A stretch of DNA of 64,000 bases from Rhodococcus opacus. GTDB lineage: Bacteria > Actinomycetota > Actinomycetes > Mycobacteriales > Mycobacteriaceae. The notes beneath the pieces are model-generated. The model saw only the letters and a list, made by a program, of their open reading frames with translations, did not search any database and was not told where the DNA came from. Where the stretch lies: assembly GCF_012396235.1 (NCBI RefSeq), contig NZ_JAAXPA010000001.1:186001-250000 (forward strand), given 5' to 3'. Position 1 is the stretch's first letter; each line of letters opens with the position of its first letter. Positions 26,901 to 37,754 of this stretch are shown piece after piece. The translations under genes and the position numbers were made by a program.

Positions 26901-28103
26901 TCACCCGACAACGTGCACGTCGACACCGTCCACGAACCGATACGGATGGGTGGACAGAACGGGGCCGAGGCTCTTCCGGAGACGGGAGATCTCCGCGCGA
27001 ACGGCCACCACGTGGTCGCGGTCACCGAACAGCGCCACACTCAGTGACGCGGCATCGATTCCAGCGGAACCTGTTTCGGTCAACAGTCGCAGGATCTGCG
27101 CGTGGCGGGGTGAGAGCGCTCGGGTCCAGCTCGTGTCGCCTCGCACCGTGGCTCGCGGGGTGTCACCGAGGTCGAGTTCCACTGCGATGGCCGTCGGCCT
27201 GCCTCCGCGTCGCACCAGCCAGCCGTCACCGAGCGGTTCCGGCATGCACAGCCCCAACCCGGGCACGAGCAGTGGCGTGCCCGGGCACGGGGGTGACACC
27301 CGGTCGGGAACGGTGAGCCCGCGGGCGTCGGCGACCCAGCCGTGCCGGTCGACCACGAGCGCCGGACCGGCGGTCGCCCCGAGCGCCGGTGCCGCATAAC
27401 CGCGGAGCTTCCCGAGAGTGATCGTGTGTTCCTGCCACAGTGTGGCCTCGGCCAACCGGACCGCCGTCTGCACCAGTGCCACCGTCGTCGGATGAACCGA
27501 CATCGCCGAGCCACTGATGTCGACGACGCCGAGCACCTCGCCGCTGCGCGGATCGTGCACCGGAGACCCGGTACACGACCACCCGCAGTGCGACCGTGCG
27601 TAGTGCTCCGCCGAGAACAGCTGCACGGGAGCATCTTCCACCAACGCTGTTCCGATGGAGTTCGTGCCCACCGACCTCTCGGACCACCGGGCGCCCTCCA
27701 TGAACCCCAGCGCGTCGGCGGCCTTTCGCACGCCGCGTGGCCCTTCGCGCCACAGCACCACCCCGTCGGCGTCCGCGATCACCACGATGAAGTTCGCGTC
27801 TTCCGCCACCTGGGTCAACGTGTCGCGAAGCTCGGGAAGGACCGATCGCAGGGCAGTTCGCGTCCGCCGGGCCTCGACCTCGGCATAGTCGGCGAGCACC
27901 ACGTCCTCGCAGCGGTCGGGGCTGACCCCGTCCGCTTGTAGCCGCGACCACGATCGGCCGACCACGTCGCGCGGCTGCGCGGGCGGTTGCCGTCCCGACA
28001 GCACGGCATCGTGCACTTGACTCAACAACCTCGCGTGCCGGGGCAGATCGACGCCCGAGCCGACGGCGGGAAGGCGGTGCCGAACCGAACCGGTAGTACT
28101 CAC
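26901..28103 (-). CDS. acoR: AcoR-like GAF-domain transcriptional regulator
   Basis: A 400-residue regulator convergent with the aco operon and divergent from the reductase gene. Residues 70-240 form the AcoR-type GAF domain (DANFIVVIADADGVVLWREG, then RSVGTNSIGTAL and the HYARSHCGWSCTGSPV segment). The AAA domain of sigma-54 AcoR is absent. Instead, the C-terminal 90 residues (SPRHAQILRLL ... AEISRLRKSLGPVLSTHPYR) look like a winged-helix domain. Actinobacterial AcoR proteins of this form activate aco genes without sigma-54. GTG 28103 is the likeliest start; the frame continues 34 codons upstream without support. Confidence 0.82.
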   Translation of the reverse strand: MSTTGSVRHRLPAVGSGVDLPRHARLLSQVHDAVLSGRQPPAQPRDVVGRSWSRLQADGVSPDRCEDVVLADYAEVEARRTRTALRSVLPELRDTLTQVAEDANFIVVIADADGVVLWREGPRGVRKAADALGFMEGARWSERSVGTNSIGTALVEDAPVQLFSAEHYARSHCGWSCTGSPVHDPRSGEVLGVVDISGSAMSVHPTTVALVQTAVRLAEATLWQEHTITLGKLRGYAAPALGATAGPALVVDRHGWVADARGLTVPDRVSPPCPGTPLLVPGLGLCMPEPLGDGWLVRRGGRPTAIAVELDLGDTPRATVRGDTSWTRALSPRHAQILRLLTETGSAGIDAASLSVALFGDRDHVVAVRAEISRLRKSLGPVLSTHPYRFVDGVDVHVVG

Positions 28104-28200
28104 CCGGCCGAGCCTACCGGGGATGTGAGTGCTCGACCAGAGCCAGGCTCCAACCATTTCGATTGGGGGCGAACGCAATCGACAGCGGTCGGGACCACAG

Positions 28201-28216
28201 TGCAACCGAGTGCAAC
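28201..28216. promoter_or_regulatory. Putative AcoR-type operator, copy 2
   Basis: TGCAACCGAGTGCAAC, a direct repeat of TGCAAC, sits in the acoR/reductase divergent promoter: 68 nt before the reductase start and 98 nt before acoR. It matches the site upstream of acoA at 13 of 16 positions. Confidence 0.55.
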
Positions 28217-28283
28217 CCTTGAATCCCCGCCCTCGTGACGCTTGGCTCTCCTGTGAGGACCGTCACAAGGACAGGAGCTAGGG

Positions 28284-29063
28284 ATGAGCATCAAGGGCAA
28301 AGTCGCGTTGATCACCGGCGCGGGCCAGGGCATCGGACGCGCGATCGCGTTGCGATTGGCGTCGGACGGCGCCGACATCTCGCTCGTCGACGTCAACGGC
28401 GACCGGGTCGATGCGGTGGCCGACGAGGTCCGGGCCGCGGGCGCGAAGGCGATCTCACTGGTCGCCGACGTGACGGACCGCGATCAGGTGCAGTCCGCCG
28501 TCGACCGGACCGAGCGCGAACTGGGCGGATTCGACATCATCGTCAACAACGCGGGAATCGCCCAGGTCAACCCGATCGCCGACGTCACACCGGAGGAGGT
28601 CTCGCGCATCCTCGCCGTGAACGTCGAAGGCGTGCTGTGGGGAATCCAAGTCGGGGCAGCCAAGTTTCGAGCACGGGGGCATGGTGGAAAGATCATCAAC
28701 GCGTCGTCGATCGCCGGCCACGAGGGATTCCCGATGCTCGGCGTGTATTCGTCGACCAAGTTCGCGGTCCGCGGACTCACCCAGGCCGCGGCGAAGGAGT
28801 ACGCGTCCGACGGCATCACCGTCAACGCCTACTGCCCCGGCGTCGTCGGCACCGACATGTGGGTCACCATCGACGAGCGGTTCTCGACCCTCACCGGCGT
28901 ACCGAAGGGCGCCACGTTCGAGAAGTTCGTCGGCGGCATCGCCCTCGGACGCGCGCAGACACCCGAGGACGTCGCCGCGTACGTCTCGTATCTTGCCGGG
29001 CCGGATTCCGACTACATGACCGGGCAGGCGGGACTGATCGACGGCGGCCTGGTGTACCGATAG
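28284..29063 (+). CDS. budC: Diacetyl/acetoin reductase (2,3-butanediol dehydrogenase), SDR family
   Basis: A 259-residue short-chain dehydrogenase. The cofactor motif is [13 protein letters not shown], with Asp in LVDVNGDR pointing to NAD. NNAGIAQ, the catalytic Ser in [10 protein letters not shown] and the YSSTK (Tyr-x3-Lys) motif are all present. The sequence [20 protein letters not shown] and the following WVTIDERF loop are characteristic of the (S)-acetoin-forming BudC branch. It would interconvert diacetyl, acetoin and 2,3-butanediol and so feed the acetoin dehydrogenase. ATG 28284 follows GGACAGGAGC. Confidence 0.9.
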   Translation: MSIKGKVALITGAGQGIGRAIALRLASDGADISLVDVNGDRVDAVADEVRAAGAKAISLVADVTDRDQVQSAVDRTERELGGFDIIVNNAGIAQVNPIADVTPEEVSRILAVNVEGVLWGIQVGAAKFRARGHGGKIINASSIAGHEGFPMLGVYSSTKFAVRGLTQAAAKEYASDGITVNAYCPGVVGTDMWVTIDERFSTLTGVPKGATFEKFVGGIALGRAQTPEDVAAYVSYLAGPDSDYMTGQAGLIDGGLVYR

Positions 29064-29155
29064 GCCACCACTCGCAGCGGGGTTTCACGCCCGGATTCGC
29101 GGGTAGACGGACGTAGGGTGATGCGACAGCGCGTCCGGGGATGAAAGGGGCAGCC

Positions 29156-29389
29156 GTGGACGTCGACGACCTGGTGGAGCGCACCGCTCGGTTGCGGTTC
29201 GATCTGCAAGCACTCGAAAACCGCATCAAGGAGTTGACCGACGCGTTCGACACACTCGACCGCACCACCGACGGCGCTTCGAAGGAACAGGTGATCGACA
29301 GCCTCAGCGATGCCCGGCTCGATCTGAGCACTGCGGACAGGCACCTCGAGACCGCAGTGCGAAACGCCGAGAGGCTGTCGACCACCTGA
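29156..29389 (+). CDS. Small predicted coiled-coil protein
   Basis: GTG 29156 lies 5 nt after AAAGGGG and gives 77 residues; ATG 29141 is an alternative with a weaker site. The whole protein is charged and heptad-patterned (LVERTARLRFDLQALENRIK, LSDARLDLSTADRHLETAV), so it should form a helical coiled coil. No membrane segment or known family. It follows the reductase gene by 92 nt and may be co-transcribed. Confidence 0.6.
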   Translation: MDVDDLVERTARLRFDLQALENRIKELTDAFDTLDRTTDGASKEQVIDSLSDARLDLSTADRHLETAVRNAERLSTT

Positions 29390-29822
29390 ACCCTGCGTCG
29401 GACGACGGGCTCGTCATGTCGTCGACCCCCGCGCACCCCAGACAACCCGATCCCACCAACTGCTGAGCGGACTGGGATCCGGCCACCGGATGGGCTCGTC
29501 CTCGCGCAGTTCCGTAACGCGACGTTGCGCACTCTGATTCGATGATCCGCCTTCTTCTCGACGCACAGCACTGCACCTCCCGAATTCCTGCGCGCCCGTC
29601 ACGGCGGCGGGCGCGGCCCACTGTGCATCCGGAATTTAGCACCGCCGCGTCCGAACGACCAGCTCTCCGACGCAGTAACCATTCGATAGCGACCGTCCAG
29701 GTTTCGGCGAGCACCATCGAAACTGGCACTCACAGCCGCCGAGTGCTAAATTTCTGCTGCACAGTGGTGGATGCGCTCGCCGAGGTGGCGGGCCATTTTG
29801 ACGATCACGGGAGGTGTGTTGC
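29390..29822. other. Gap of 430 bp containing a CIRCE element
   Basis: No gene is supported. Besides the CIRCE element near its right end, it holds a 10-bp inverted pair AATTTAGCAC (29,633) / GTGCTAAATT (29,743) and a short CGCGCCCG/CGGGCGCG stem near 29,591-29,615. Confidence 0.5.
29723..29749. promoter_or_regulatory. CIRCE-like HrcA operator
   Basis: CTGGCACTC, nine bases, then GAGTGCTAA. The consensus CIRCE is TTAGCACTC-N9-GAGTGCTAA, so the right arm is perfect, the left arm has 7 of 9 matches, and the spacer is exactly right. It lies 75 nt upstream of the DUF4190 gene at 29,824. Confidence 0.75.
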
Positions 29823-29823
29823 T

Positions 29824-30204
29824 GTGCTGCGTTCCGATCGACTCGCCGAGGCTCGGCCGATGACCCGATCTTTGCTGGAAGTCCACAACGGATCGTCGCG
29901 ACACAATCCCGACAGCTCCCCGGCACGACTCCCCCGGCTCGCCAGACCACAGCACCTGCAGGGCGAACACTGGAGCGACATCTCGGTCATGCTGGGAGCA
30001 CTGTCGATAGTGATGTTCTGGATGTTCGGATTCGGCATCGTTCTCGGCGTCTGCGCCATCGCTGCCGGCATCGCCGCCAACCGACACCCTGCCGTCGAAG
30101 GAAGCGAGCCCAAGTCTCTGGAAGCACTGCTGGGCATTCTCACCGGCGCTTTCGGAATCGCCGCCGGTACAGTCTTTCTCACCGCGGCGCTCCCACACCT
30201 CTGA
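29824..30204 (+). CDS. DUF4190-domain small membrane protein, heat-shock-type promoter
   Basis: GTG 29824 has GGGAGGTG at good spacing and gives 126 residues; ATG 29860 is a shorter option. A hydrophilic N-terminus of about 55 residues precedes two helices: LGALSIVMFWMFGFGIVLGV and, at the end, GIAAGTVFLTAALPHL. It is paralogous to the genes at 6200 and 5864. A CIRCE-type operator upstream predicts repression by HrcA and induction by heat. The function of the family is unknown. A double hairpin separates it from the convergent katG. Confidence 0.75.
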   Translation: MLRSDRLAEARPMTRSLLEVHNGSSRHNPDSSPARLPRLARPQHLQGEHWSDISVMLGALSIVMFWMFGFGIVLGVCAIAAGIAANRHPAVEGSEPKSLEALLGILTGAFGIAAGTVFLTAALPHL

Positions 30205-30216
30205 CATACGCCACAA

Positions 30217-30294
30217 ATCTGGCCCGACACCCGGCGAGGATCAACTCGCGGGTGCCGGGCCAGATGACGGTTGATCGGCCGAGGCCGATCAACC
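30217..30294. terminator. Tandem hairpins between convergent genes
   Basis: The first stem is 17 bp with one wobble (30,217-30,233 with 30,249-30,265). The second pairs GGTTGATCGGCC at 30,269 with GGCCGATCAACC at 30,283. Placed between the ends of the DUF4190 gene and katG, they look like a bidirectional terminator. Confidence 0.75.
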
Positions 30295-30298
30295 ATGA

Positions 30299-32563
<2,265 letters not shown>

Positions 32564-32998
32564 TCATGGGTTCGATCGAGAAGTCTGTGATGTCGAGCAG
32601 TCGGGGCACAGACCCCAGTAGATGACCTCGGCCTCCTCGACGAGGAAACCGTTGTCGTCGGACGCGGTCAGGCAGGGCGCCTCGCCGACGGCACAGTCGA
32701 CGTCCGCAATGACCCCACACGACCGGCAGATGACGTGGTGGTGATTGTCTCCGACCCGCGACTCGTACCGAGCAACGGAGCCGGGCGGCTGAATCCGCCG
32801 CACCAATCCCACAGCGGTCACTGCGTGCAGCACGTCGTACACGGCCTGCCGGGACACCCCTTCCAGAACGGTGCGCACCGCTCCGAAAATCGTCTCCGTA
32901 TCGGCATGTGGACGCGCGTGCACGGCCTCCAACACCGCGACCCGCGGGCGGGTCACGCGAAGCTCAGCCCCGCGCAGCAGCGCTGCGTAATCCGGCAT
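32564..32998 (-). CDS. furA: FurA-type repressor of katG
   Basis: A 144-residue Fur-family regulator. The recognition helix is GVSRQAVYDVLHA. The metal sites include HHHVICRSCGV and, at the C-terminus, LCPDCS, giving two CxxC pairs for structural zinc. In mycobacteria and relatives FurA represses its own operon with katG and is inactivated by oxidation; the identical order here predicts the same control. ATG 32998 is chosen; GTG 33007 would add three residues. A FurA-type operator lies just upstream. Confidence 0.95.
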   Translation of the reverse strand: MPDYAALLRGAELRVTRPRVAVLEAVHARPHADTETIFGAVRTVLEGVSRQAVYDVLHAVTAVGLVRRIQPPGSVARYESRVGDNHHHVICRSCGVIADVDCAVGEAPCLTASDDNGFLVEEAEVIYWGLCPDCSTSQTSRSNP

Positions 32999-33024
32999 CG
33001 ACGGCACCCACCCACTATGACTTA

Positions 33025-33044
33025 CTTTTCTGGACTCAGCCAAG
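33025..33044 (-). promoter_or_regulatory. FurA operator/promoter
   Basis: On the minus strand this reads CTTGGCTGAGTCCAGAAAAG. It resembles the conserved AT-rich sequence with TCCAGAAAAG found before furA genes of mycobacteria and other actinomycetes, where FurA binds. It lies 27-46 nt before the furA start codon. Confidence 0.6.
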
Positions 33045-33122
33045 ACTTTGCGGAAACATTTTGCCGTGACTTCGAATCACGCATATATGGCCCGGTGGCC
33101 GACCGCTGCTCCGGCAAACCCT

Positions 33123-33845
33123 TCAGGGAAGCTCGAAGGTGACGACGACCGTGGGCACCGAATCCGGCGACGACAGTCCGATCGTGCCGCCCGACGGCAC
33201 GAGGGAGAGTCCGCCCCCGCCGCCGCCCGGTGGCTCGTCCGCCTCGCCGGTGCCACCGATGCGTCCCCCGGCGGCGCCCCCACCACCGCCGTACCAGCCG
33301 GCCCCACCTCCACCCCCGGCCCCGATCCCGTCACCGACGGCCGCCGGAAGCGTCGCCCCGGAACTTCCTGCGCTGCCGCCGTATCCGGGACCACCGGCAA
33401 GCCCCGCCGGGCTCGACCCGTCGGATCCGAACACTCCCTGTCCGCCGCCCTGCGCGAACGAGCCGTAGCCCGACGGTGTCGCCCCGCCGCGCGCACCGCC
33501 TCCCGGCGCTCCCGCATCGCCGCCGGGCGACACCATCCCGCTCGCGGTCGACGCGCCGCCGCCTCCTCCGGCCGCGATGACCAGCGGCAGTTCGATTCGA
33601 TGCGGAACCAGCATGCTCGACCTTCCGGTATCGAGGACGACGGCCGAAAAGCCTCCCCCGTCACCGCCGTTGACGTTCGGCGGAGTGGTGTTGCGGCGCC
33701 AGTCGGTGGTGCCGCCGCTGCCCCCGCCGCCCTCGACCTGCGTCAGAGCGTCCGACCCGCCGCCGTGCCCGTTCTCGCCGACCCGGACGTACACCGTCGA
33801 TCCCGGAACGAGCCACGCGTCACCACCGGCTACCGCTCCCCGGCG
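33123..33845 (-). pseudogene. Glycine-rich repeat protein lacking its 5' end
   Basis: The frame is rich in GGGGG and GGxGG runs (GGPGYGGSAGSSG, GGGGGAGWYGGGGG) and ends VVVTFELP. The region LVPGSTVYVRVGENGHGGG is the central part of glycine-rich surface-type proteins that normally begin with a VPAGVTSVTV beta module. That module and any signal peptide are missing: near 33,830-33,845 the sequence passes into a different coding frame. The frame is open to 33,950 but the extra part is not family-like. Without export signal it is probably a remnant; an alternative internal start cannot be ruled out. Confidence 0.5.
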
Positions 33846-34087
33846 ATGACGACGACGGCCAGGAACGGACGCGGAAGCACCACCCCCGGTCTGATCATGT
33901 CTCCCGCAACGGGGGTCACCGCGGCGACCAGGCCACACAGCAGGACCCACCCCGGCGGCACGAAGCCGTCGCGTTGCGCGACAGCCGCACCGGCGATGGC
34001 AACGACGGCGATATGCGCGAACACCGGCACAGCGAGCGGGTAGTCGTACTCACTCTCCGCCACGCGTCGACGAAAAAATGCCGTCAC
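33830..34087 (-). CDS. Short membrane protein, probably truncated
   Basis: GTG 34087 opens 85 residues: a charged N-terminus (FFRRRVAESEYDYPLAVPVF) followed by three hydrophobic segments and ending abruptly at VVVIAGER. The layout resembles the N-terminal membrane part of a larger protein. The end lies exactly where the glycine-rich fragment starts, so both seem to have been cut and joined here. No family is recognised with certainty. Confidence 0.4.
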   Translation of the reverse strand: MTAFFRRRVAESEYDYPLAVPVFAHIAVVAIAGAAVAQRDGFVPPGWVLLCGLVAAVTPVAGDMIRPGVVLPRPFLAVVVIAGER

Positions 34088-34258
34088 CTGCACACGACCA
34101 GCGTAGGCGAAGACCCACCCGCAGCGCGTCCTCTCCGGAGCGGAGACACCCTCCGCCCACGGTAGGAGACGAGAACGCGACCGTGGCACGGCGAAACCGC
34201 TGCCGCGAATCCGTAGCGTTGCCGTCATCAACGGAACTACGGAGGTGGCCGAGATGTC

Positions 34259-34672
34259 GTGGAACGGTTCCGTGCACGCCGGGCGGTGCTGGAAGAGATA
34301 CTGGCGCGGGCGCACGCCGACCCCGCACTGGCGTTGCGGTTCGACGAAGTGCCCGGCGCGATAGAGCTTTTCGGCTCGGCCGACAACATCCTGCTCTCAC
34401 TTCAGCACCGGTGGAGCAATCACCTCGCGGCCCGCCTCGACCAGGCGGTCGAGGACGGCACTCCTGTGAATTCGACGTGGGAAGCGCTGGCCGCCGAGCA
34501 ACCGGCGTTGCGCGCGCTCCTCGACACCGCGGCCGCGTCTTCCCTGCCGTTGCGCGGGTCTCAGCGCGCGGAGCAGCGGATGATCGAGGCCCACCACACC
34601 GGACGCCTGTCCGGCCACGGGATCGAGCAGCGACCGATCGGCGCGCGAACGCCGACGACGACCCCCGCGTGA
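34259..34672 (+). CDS. Hypothetical protein
   Basis: GTG 34259, 11 nt after GGAGGTGG, gives 137 residues. The protein is soluble and mainly helical, with RRAVLEEILARAHADPALAL, a QHRWSNHLAARLDQAVEDG helix and a C-terminal Arg/Thr/Pro tail. Composition and codon use agree with real coding sequence. I do not recognise a family; it is convergent with the TIM-barrel isomerase gene and ends 28 nt from it. Confidence 0.6.
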   Translation: MERFRARRAVLEEILARAHADPALALRFDEVPGAIELFGSADNILLSLQHRWSNHLAARLDQAVEDGTPVNSTWEALAAEQPALRALLDTAAASSLPLRGSQRAEQRMIEAHHTGRLSGHGIEQRPIGARTPTTTPA

Positions 34673-34700
34673 CAGACGGACAGCTGGCCTCGGGATTTCG

Positions 34701-35483
34701 CTAAGGGTGCGCGAAGGCCGCCTCGAACGCGTCGAGCGCGTCGTCCGGATCGTTCTTCGCCCACCCTTCGAGTCCCACGACGCCGGTGTAGCCGATGTCG
34801 CGGAGGGCGGCGGCGACAGCCGGGTAGTGGATTTCGCCGGTTCCGGGTTCGCAGCGTCCGGGGACGTCGGCGACCTGGATCTCCCCTATGTAGGGCAGCG
34901 CCTTTCGGACGAGTTCGATGAGGTTCCCCTCGCCGATCTGGGCGTGATAGAGATCGAGATTCATGCGTAGGTGCGGGCTGTCGACCGCCTGGACGAGAGC
35001 GAGAGTGTCGGCCGCGGTCGCGAACGGGGTACCGGGATGATCGACGGCGAGGTTGAGGTTCTCGAGCGTGAACACCCGCCCCGCCTGTTCACCGAGTTCG
35101 GCGACCTTCCGCAGAGTGTCGGCGGCGGTGAGCCACATTGCGGGCGTGACCGTTTCGACCGGCCAGACGGGCAGGCCCCGGTTGTCGAGTCCGGTTCCGT
35201 GCAGGTTCAACCGCGGGCAGTCGAGCCGTTTCGCGACGTCGAGGGACTGCTGCGCCGTGGTGAGCAGGGTCTCGATGCCGTCGGGTTCGGTGAGGTTGCC
35301 CTCCAGATAGCCCGTCATCGAGGAGAATTCGGCGCCGACAGCGGCGAGAGCGTCGATGTCCTTGGTGGACCAGTCCCAGATCTCGACCTGGAGTCCGCGT
35401 TCGGCGATGCGGTGCACGCGGTCCAGGAACGGCAGGTCGAGGTAGAGCATTTCGGCGCTGGCGGCGAGCGTGTACGTGGCCAT
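34701..35483 (-). CDS. Hydroxypyruvate isomerase-family TIM-barrel protein
   Basis: A 260-residue AP endonuclease-family 2 barrel. Metal-binding residues expected from the family are visible: Glu in VFTLENLNLAVDHPG, Asp and His in RMNLDLYHAQIGEG, and Glu in VVGLEGWAKNDPDD. The overall length and the QVADVPGRCEPGTGEIHY loop match the Hyi/OtnI group, which isomerises hydroxypyruvate or 2-oxo-tetronates. The gene is 6 nt downstream of the Gfo/Idh/MocA gene in the same operon, so the two should act in one pathway of a sugar acid or polyol. Confidence 0.85.
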   Translation of the reverse strand: MATYTLAASAEMLYLDLPFLDRVHRIAERGLQVEIWDWSTKDIDALAAVGAEFSSMTGYLEGNLTEPDGIETLLTTAQQSLDVAKRLDCPRLNLHGTGLDNRGLPVWPVETVTPAMWLTAADTLRKVAELGEQAGRVFTLENLNLAVDHPGTPFATAADTLALVQAVDSPHLRMNLDLYHAQIGEGNLIELVRKALPYIGEIQVADVPGRCEPGTGEIHYPAVAAALRDIGYTGVVGLEGWAKNDPDDALDAFEAAFAHP

Positions 35484-35489
35484 CGGGTG

Positions 35490-36545
35490 TCACCCGTCCA
35501 GGTCGACGGCGGAGCCGGTCTCGACGCTGCGGATGGCGGCGAGTGCGATCGACAGCGCGGTGCGGGCGTCCTGGCCTGTGACGACGGCCGGTGTGTGGGT
35601 GCGGATCGCGTCGACGAAGGCGGTCAGTTCCCCCACGTACGCGGAGTGCAGGAGGTCGGTGTCGCGGCGCGCGGTGTCGGCGTGCAGCCCGTCGGGGCCG
35701 TAATAGGTCATGTCGGTGCTGAGCCCACTGCCAGCGGTGACCATGCCGCCGGAGCCGAATACCTCGCCGCGCACGTCGTATCCGTACAGCGCGCTGAAGC
35801 TCGCCTCCGCCGTGGCGATGGCACCGTTGTCGAATTGGACGGTCACCACTGCGGTGTCGAGGTGGCCCGCGCCCTTGGCGTCCGGTCGCACCAGGGCGTC
35901 GGCGACCGCGTGCACCCGCACAGGGCGTGCGCCGGGGTTGAGGAAGCAGAGCGTATCGAAGTCGTGAATGAGCGTTTCGAGGAAGATCGTCCACTGCGGA
36001 ACGCGTGCCGGATCAGCGGTGTACGGCCCGGGATCGCGGGTCAGCGAACGTAGCAACTGCGGGGTTCCGACCTTCTGCGCGTCGATCGCGGCGCGCGCGG
36101 CGGCGAATCCGGGAGCGAATCGGCGATTGAACCCGACCTGCAGGACGATGCCGGCGTCGGCGGCCGCCGCGATGGCGCGGTCGGCGTCGGCGAGGGTCAC
36201 TGCCATCGGCTTCTCGACGAACACGTGCTTGCCGGCGGCCGCGGCCGCGACGACCAGGTCCGTATGACTCCGCGCGGGGGCGGTGATCAGCACCGCATCG
36301 ACCTCGTCGCTGGTGAGGACGTCGTCGACGGTCGTGGTGGCGAGCGGCGCCCCCAACGCCGTGGCGAGACGCTGCGCGGACTCGCCGACCGGGTCGCTGA
36401 CCGCGACGAGCGACGCCCCGGGAACCAGACGGGCCACGATCTCCGCGTGATTCGAGCCGATGCGCCCGGCACCGATCAACGCGATGCGTACCGGGTGGGA
36501 AGCGGGCGCCGTCGAGTGGACGGTTGCGGCTTCGGTGAGTGACAT
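35490..36545 (-). CDS. Gfo/Idh/MocA-family oxidoreductase (inositol dehydrogenase-like)
   Basis: A 351-residue NAD(P)-dependent dehydrogenase. The N-terminal Rossmann motif is IALIGAGRIGSNHAE, the catalytic Lys lies in VFVEKPMAV, and the C-terminal half has the usual sheet with the HDFDTLCFL (Asp/His) segment. It resembles myo-inositol 2-dehydrogenases (IolG) in layout, including a GFNRRFAPGF motif. Start ATG 36545 leaves a 134-nt promoter shared with the divergent LacI gene. Substrate is probably an inositol or related polyol, inferred from family and context. Confidence 0.87.
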   Translation of the reverse strand: MSLTEAATVHSTAPASHPVRIALIGAGRIGSNHAEIVARLVPGASLVAVSDPVGESAQRLATALGAPLATTTVDDVLTSDEVDAVLITAPARSHTDLVVAAAAAGKHVFVEKPMAVTLADADRAIAAAADAGIVLQVGFNRRFAPGFAAARAAIDAQKVGTPQLLRSLTRDPGPYTADPARVPQWTIFLETLIHDFDTLCFLNPGARPVRVHAVADALVRPDAKGAGHLDTAVVTVQFDNGAIATAEASFSALYGYDVRGEVFGSGGMVTAGSGLSTDMTYYGPDGLHADTARRDTDLLHSAYVGELTAFVDAIRTHTPAVVTGQDARTALSIALAAIRSVETGSAVDLDG

Positions 36546-36592
36546 GGGTGCGCTCCAGTGCAGTGGAAGGGGAGGTCGAGGCGAACTAGTAC

Positions 36593-36615
36593 GTTCTAGT
36601 TCTAGACCGTAGAAC
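36593..36615. promoter_or_regulatory. Inverted repeat in divergent promoter
   Basis: GTTCTA (36,593) and TAGAAC (36,610) form an inverted pair, with TTCTAG repeated and TAGACC in between. It lies between the dehydrogenase and LacI genes and is the likeliest operator for that regulator. A TAGACC unit also occurs before the second sugar module (52.5 and 54.8 kb). Confidence 0.5.
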
Positions 36616-36679
36616 TCGTGCGATCATTGGTCAAGAGCAGCTTCGAGCGAAACGGCACGGGGCCCGGAAGACAGGAGCC

Positions 36680-37711
36680 GTGCACGTGGTCGAACCGGTG
36701 GCGGGATCGACCGGTGGCGCTCGTCCGACAATGGGCGACGTCGCGCGCGCAGCAGGAGTCTCCACAGCGCTCGTCTCGATCGTGATGCGCGGCGTTCCCG
36801 GCGCCAGCGAGGCCACTCGCAGGCGCGTGCTCGACATCGCCGACGAGATGGGCTACGTGCCGGATCGGCGCGCACAGAAATTACGCCAGGCCAGTTCCCG
36901 GCTGCTCGGCGTCGTCTTCGAACTGCAGCAGCCGTTCCACGGCGACCTCGTCGAACAGATCTACGCCGCGGCCACCCGCCGGGGATACGACGTGATGCTC
37001 AGCGCGGTCGCCCCGAGCCGTGCCGAGAAGGTCGCCGTCCAGGCGCTCATGCGGGAGCGCTGTGAGGCCGCGATCCTCCTCGGCACCCGGTTCGACACCG
37101 ATGCGCTCGGCGCCCTGGCCGATCGCGTGCCCACCCTCGTCGTGGCGCGCGCAAGCGGCCTGCCCGGAGTCGGTGCCGTGCGGGGCGACGACGTCGCCGG
37201 AATCACCCTGGCCGTCGACCATCTCACCGAACTCGGGCACCGGAACATCGCCCACATCGACGGCGCCGACGCGCCCGGTGGTGCCGACCGGCGGGCCGGT
37301 TTCCTGGCCGCGATGCACCGGCACGGACTGTCGGCTTCGGCAACGGTCGTGGCGGGCGGCACGACGGAAACCGAAGGCGCAGAAGGCATGCACAAACTTC
37401 TGGAACTGCCCACTCCCCCGACCGCCGTCGTCGCCTTCAACGACCGATGCGCCACCGGCGTGCTCGACCTACTGGTCCGCCGCGGCCGGGACGTGCCCGC
37501 GGACATCTCCGTCGTGGGCTACGACGACTCCCGCCTGGCGCGGATTCCGCACGTGCAGATGACGACGATCTCGCAGGACGCCACACACATGGCCGAAGCC
37601 GCCGTCGACGGAGCGCTGGCTCAGATCGCCGGCGACAAGGCGGTCGACCTCGTGCTCGCGCCGCACCTCGTTCGCCGCGCGACCACCGGCCCTGTCGCAC
37701 ACCACGACTGA
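36680..37711 (+). CDS. LacI-family transcriptional regulator
   Basis: A 343-residue repressor. The N-terminal helix-turn-helix is TMGDVARAAGVSTALVSIVM followed by the hinge helix ATRRRVLDIADEMGYVP. The sugar-binding domain is complete (LGVVFELQQPFHGDL, VDHLTELGHRNIAHIDG, SVVGYDDSRLARIPH). GTG 36680 is used. It is divergent from the Gfo/Idh/MocA-isomerase pair and should control that operon in response to a sugar or polyol. Confidence 0.93.
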   Translation: MHVVEPVAGSTGGARPTMGDVARAAGVSTALVSIVMRGVPGASEATRRRVLDIADEMGYVPDRRAQKLRQASSRLLGVVFELQQPFHGDLVEQIYAAATRRGYDVMLSAVAPSRAEKVAVQALMRERCEAAILLGTRFDTDALGALADRVPTLVVARASGLPGVGAVRGDDVAGITLAVDHLTELGHRNIAHIDGADAPGGADRRAGFLAAMHRHGLSASATVVAGGTTETEGAEGMHKLLELPTPPTAVVAFNDRCATGVLDLLVRRGRDVPADISVVGYDDSRLARIPHVQMTTISQDATHMAEAAVDGALAQIAGDKAVDLVLAPHLVRRATTGPVAHHD

Positions 37712-37754
37712 GGTCAGGAGCCTGCGAATGTGTCGAGATTGCGACCGATGAGCA

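Noticed and set aside
29633-29752. AATTTAGCAC/GTGCTAAATT inverted pair 100 bp apart
   Set aside because: Too widely spaced for a CIRCE or a terminator; its right half is part of the proper CIRCE at 29,723-29,749, which explains it.
33139-33468. Long Pro-rich plus-strand frame
   Set aside because: It is the antisense of the glycine-rich coding sequence; GGC-rich glycine codons read as proline on the other strand.
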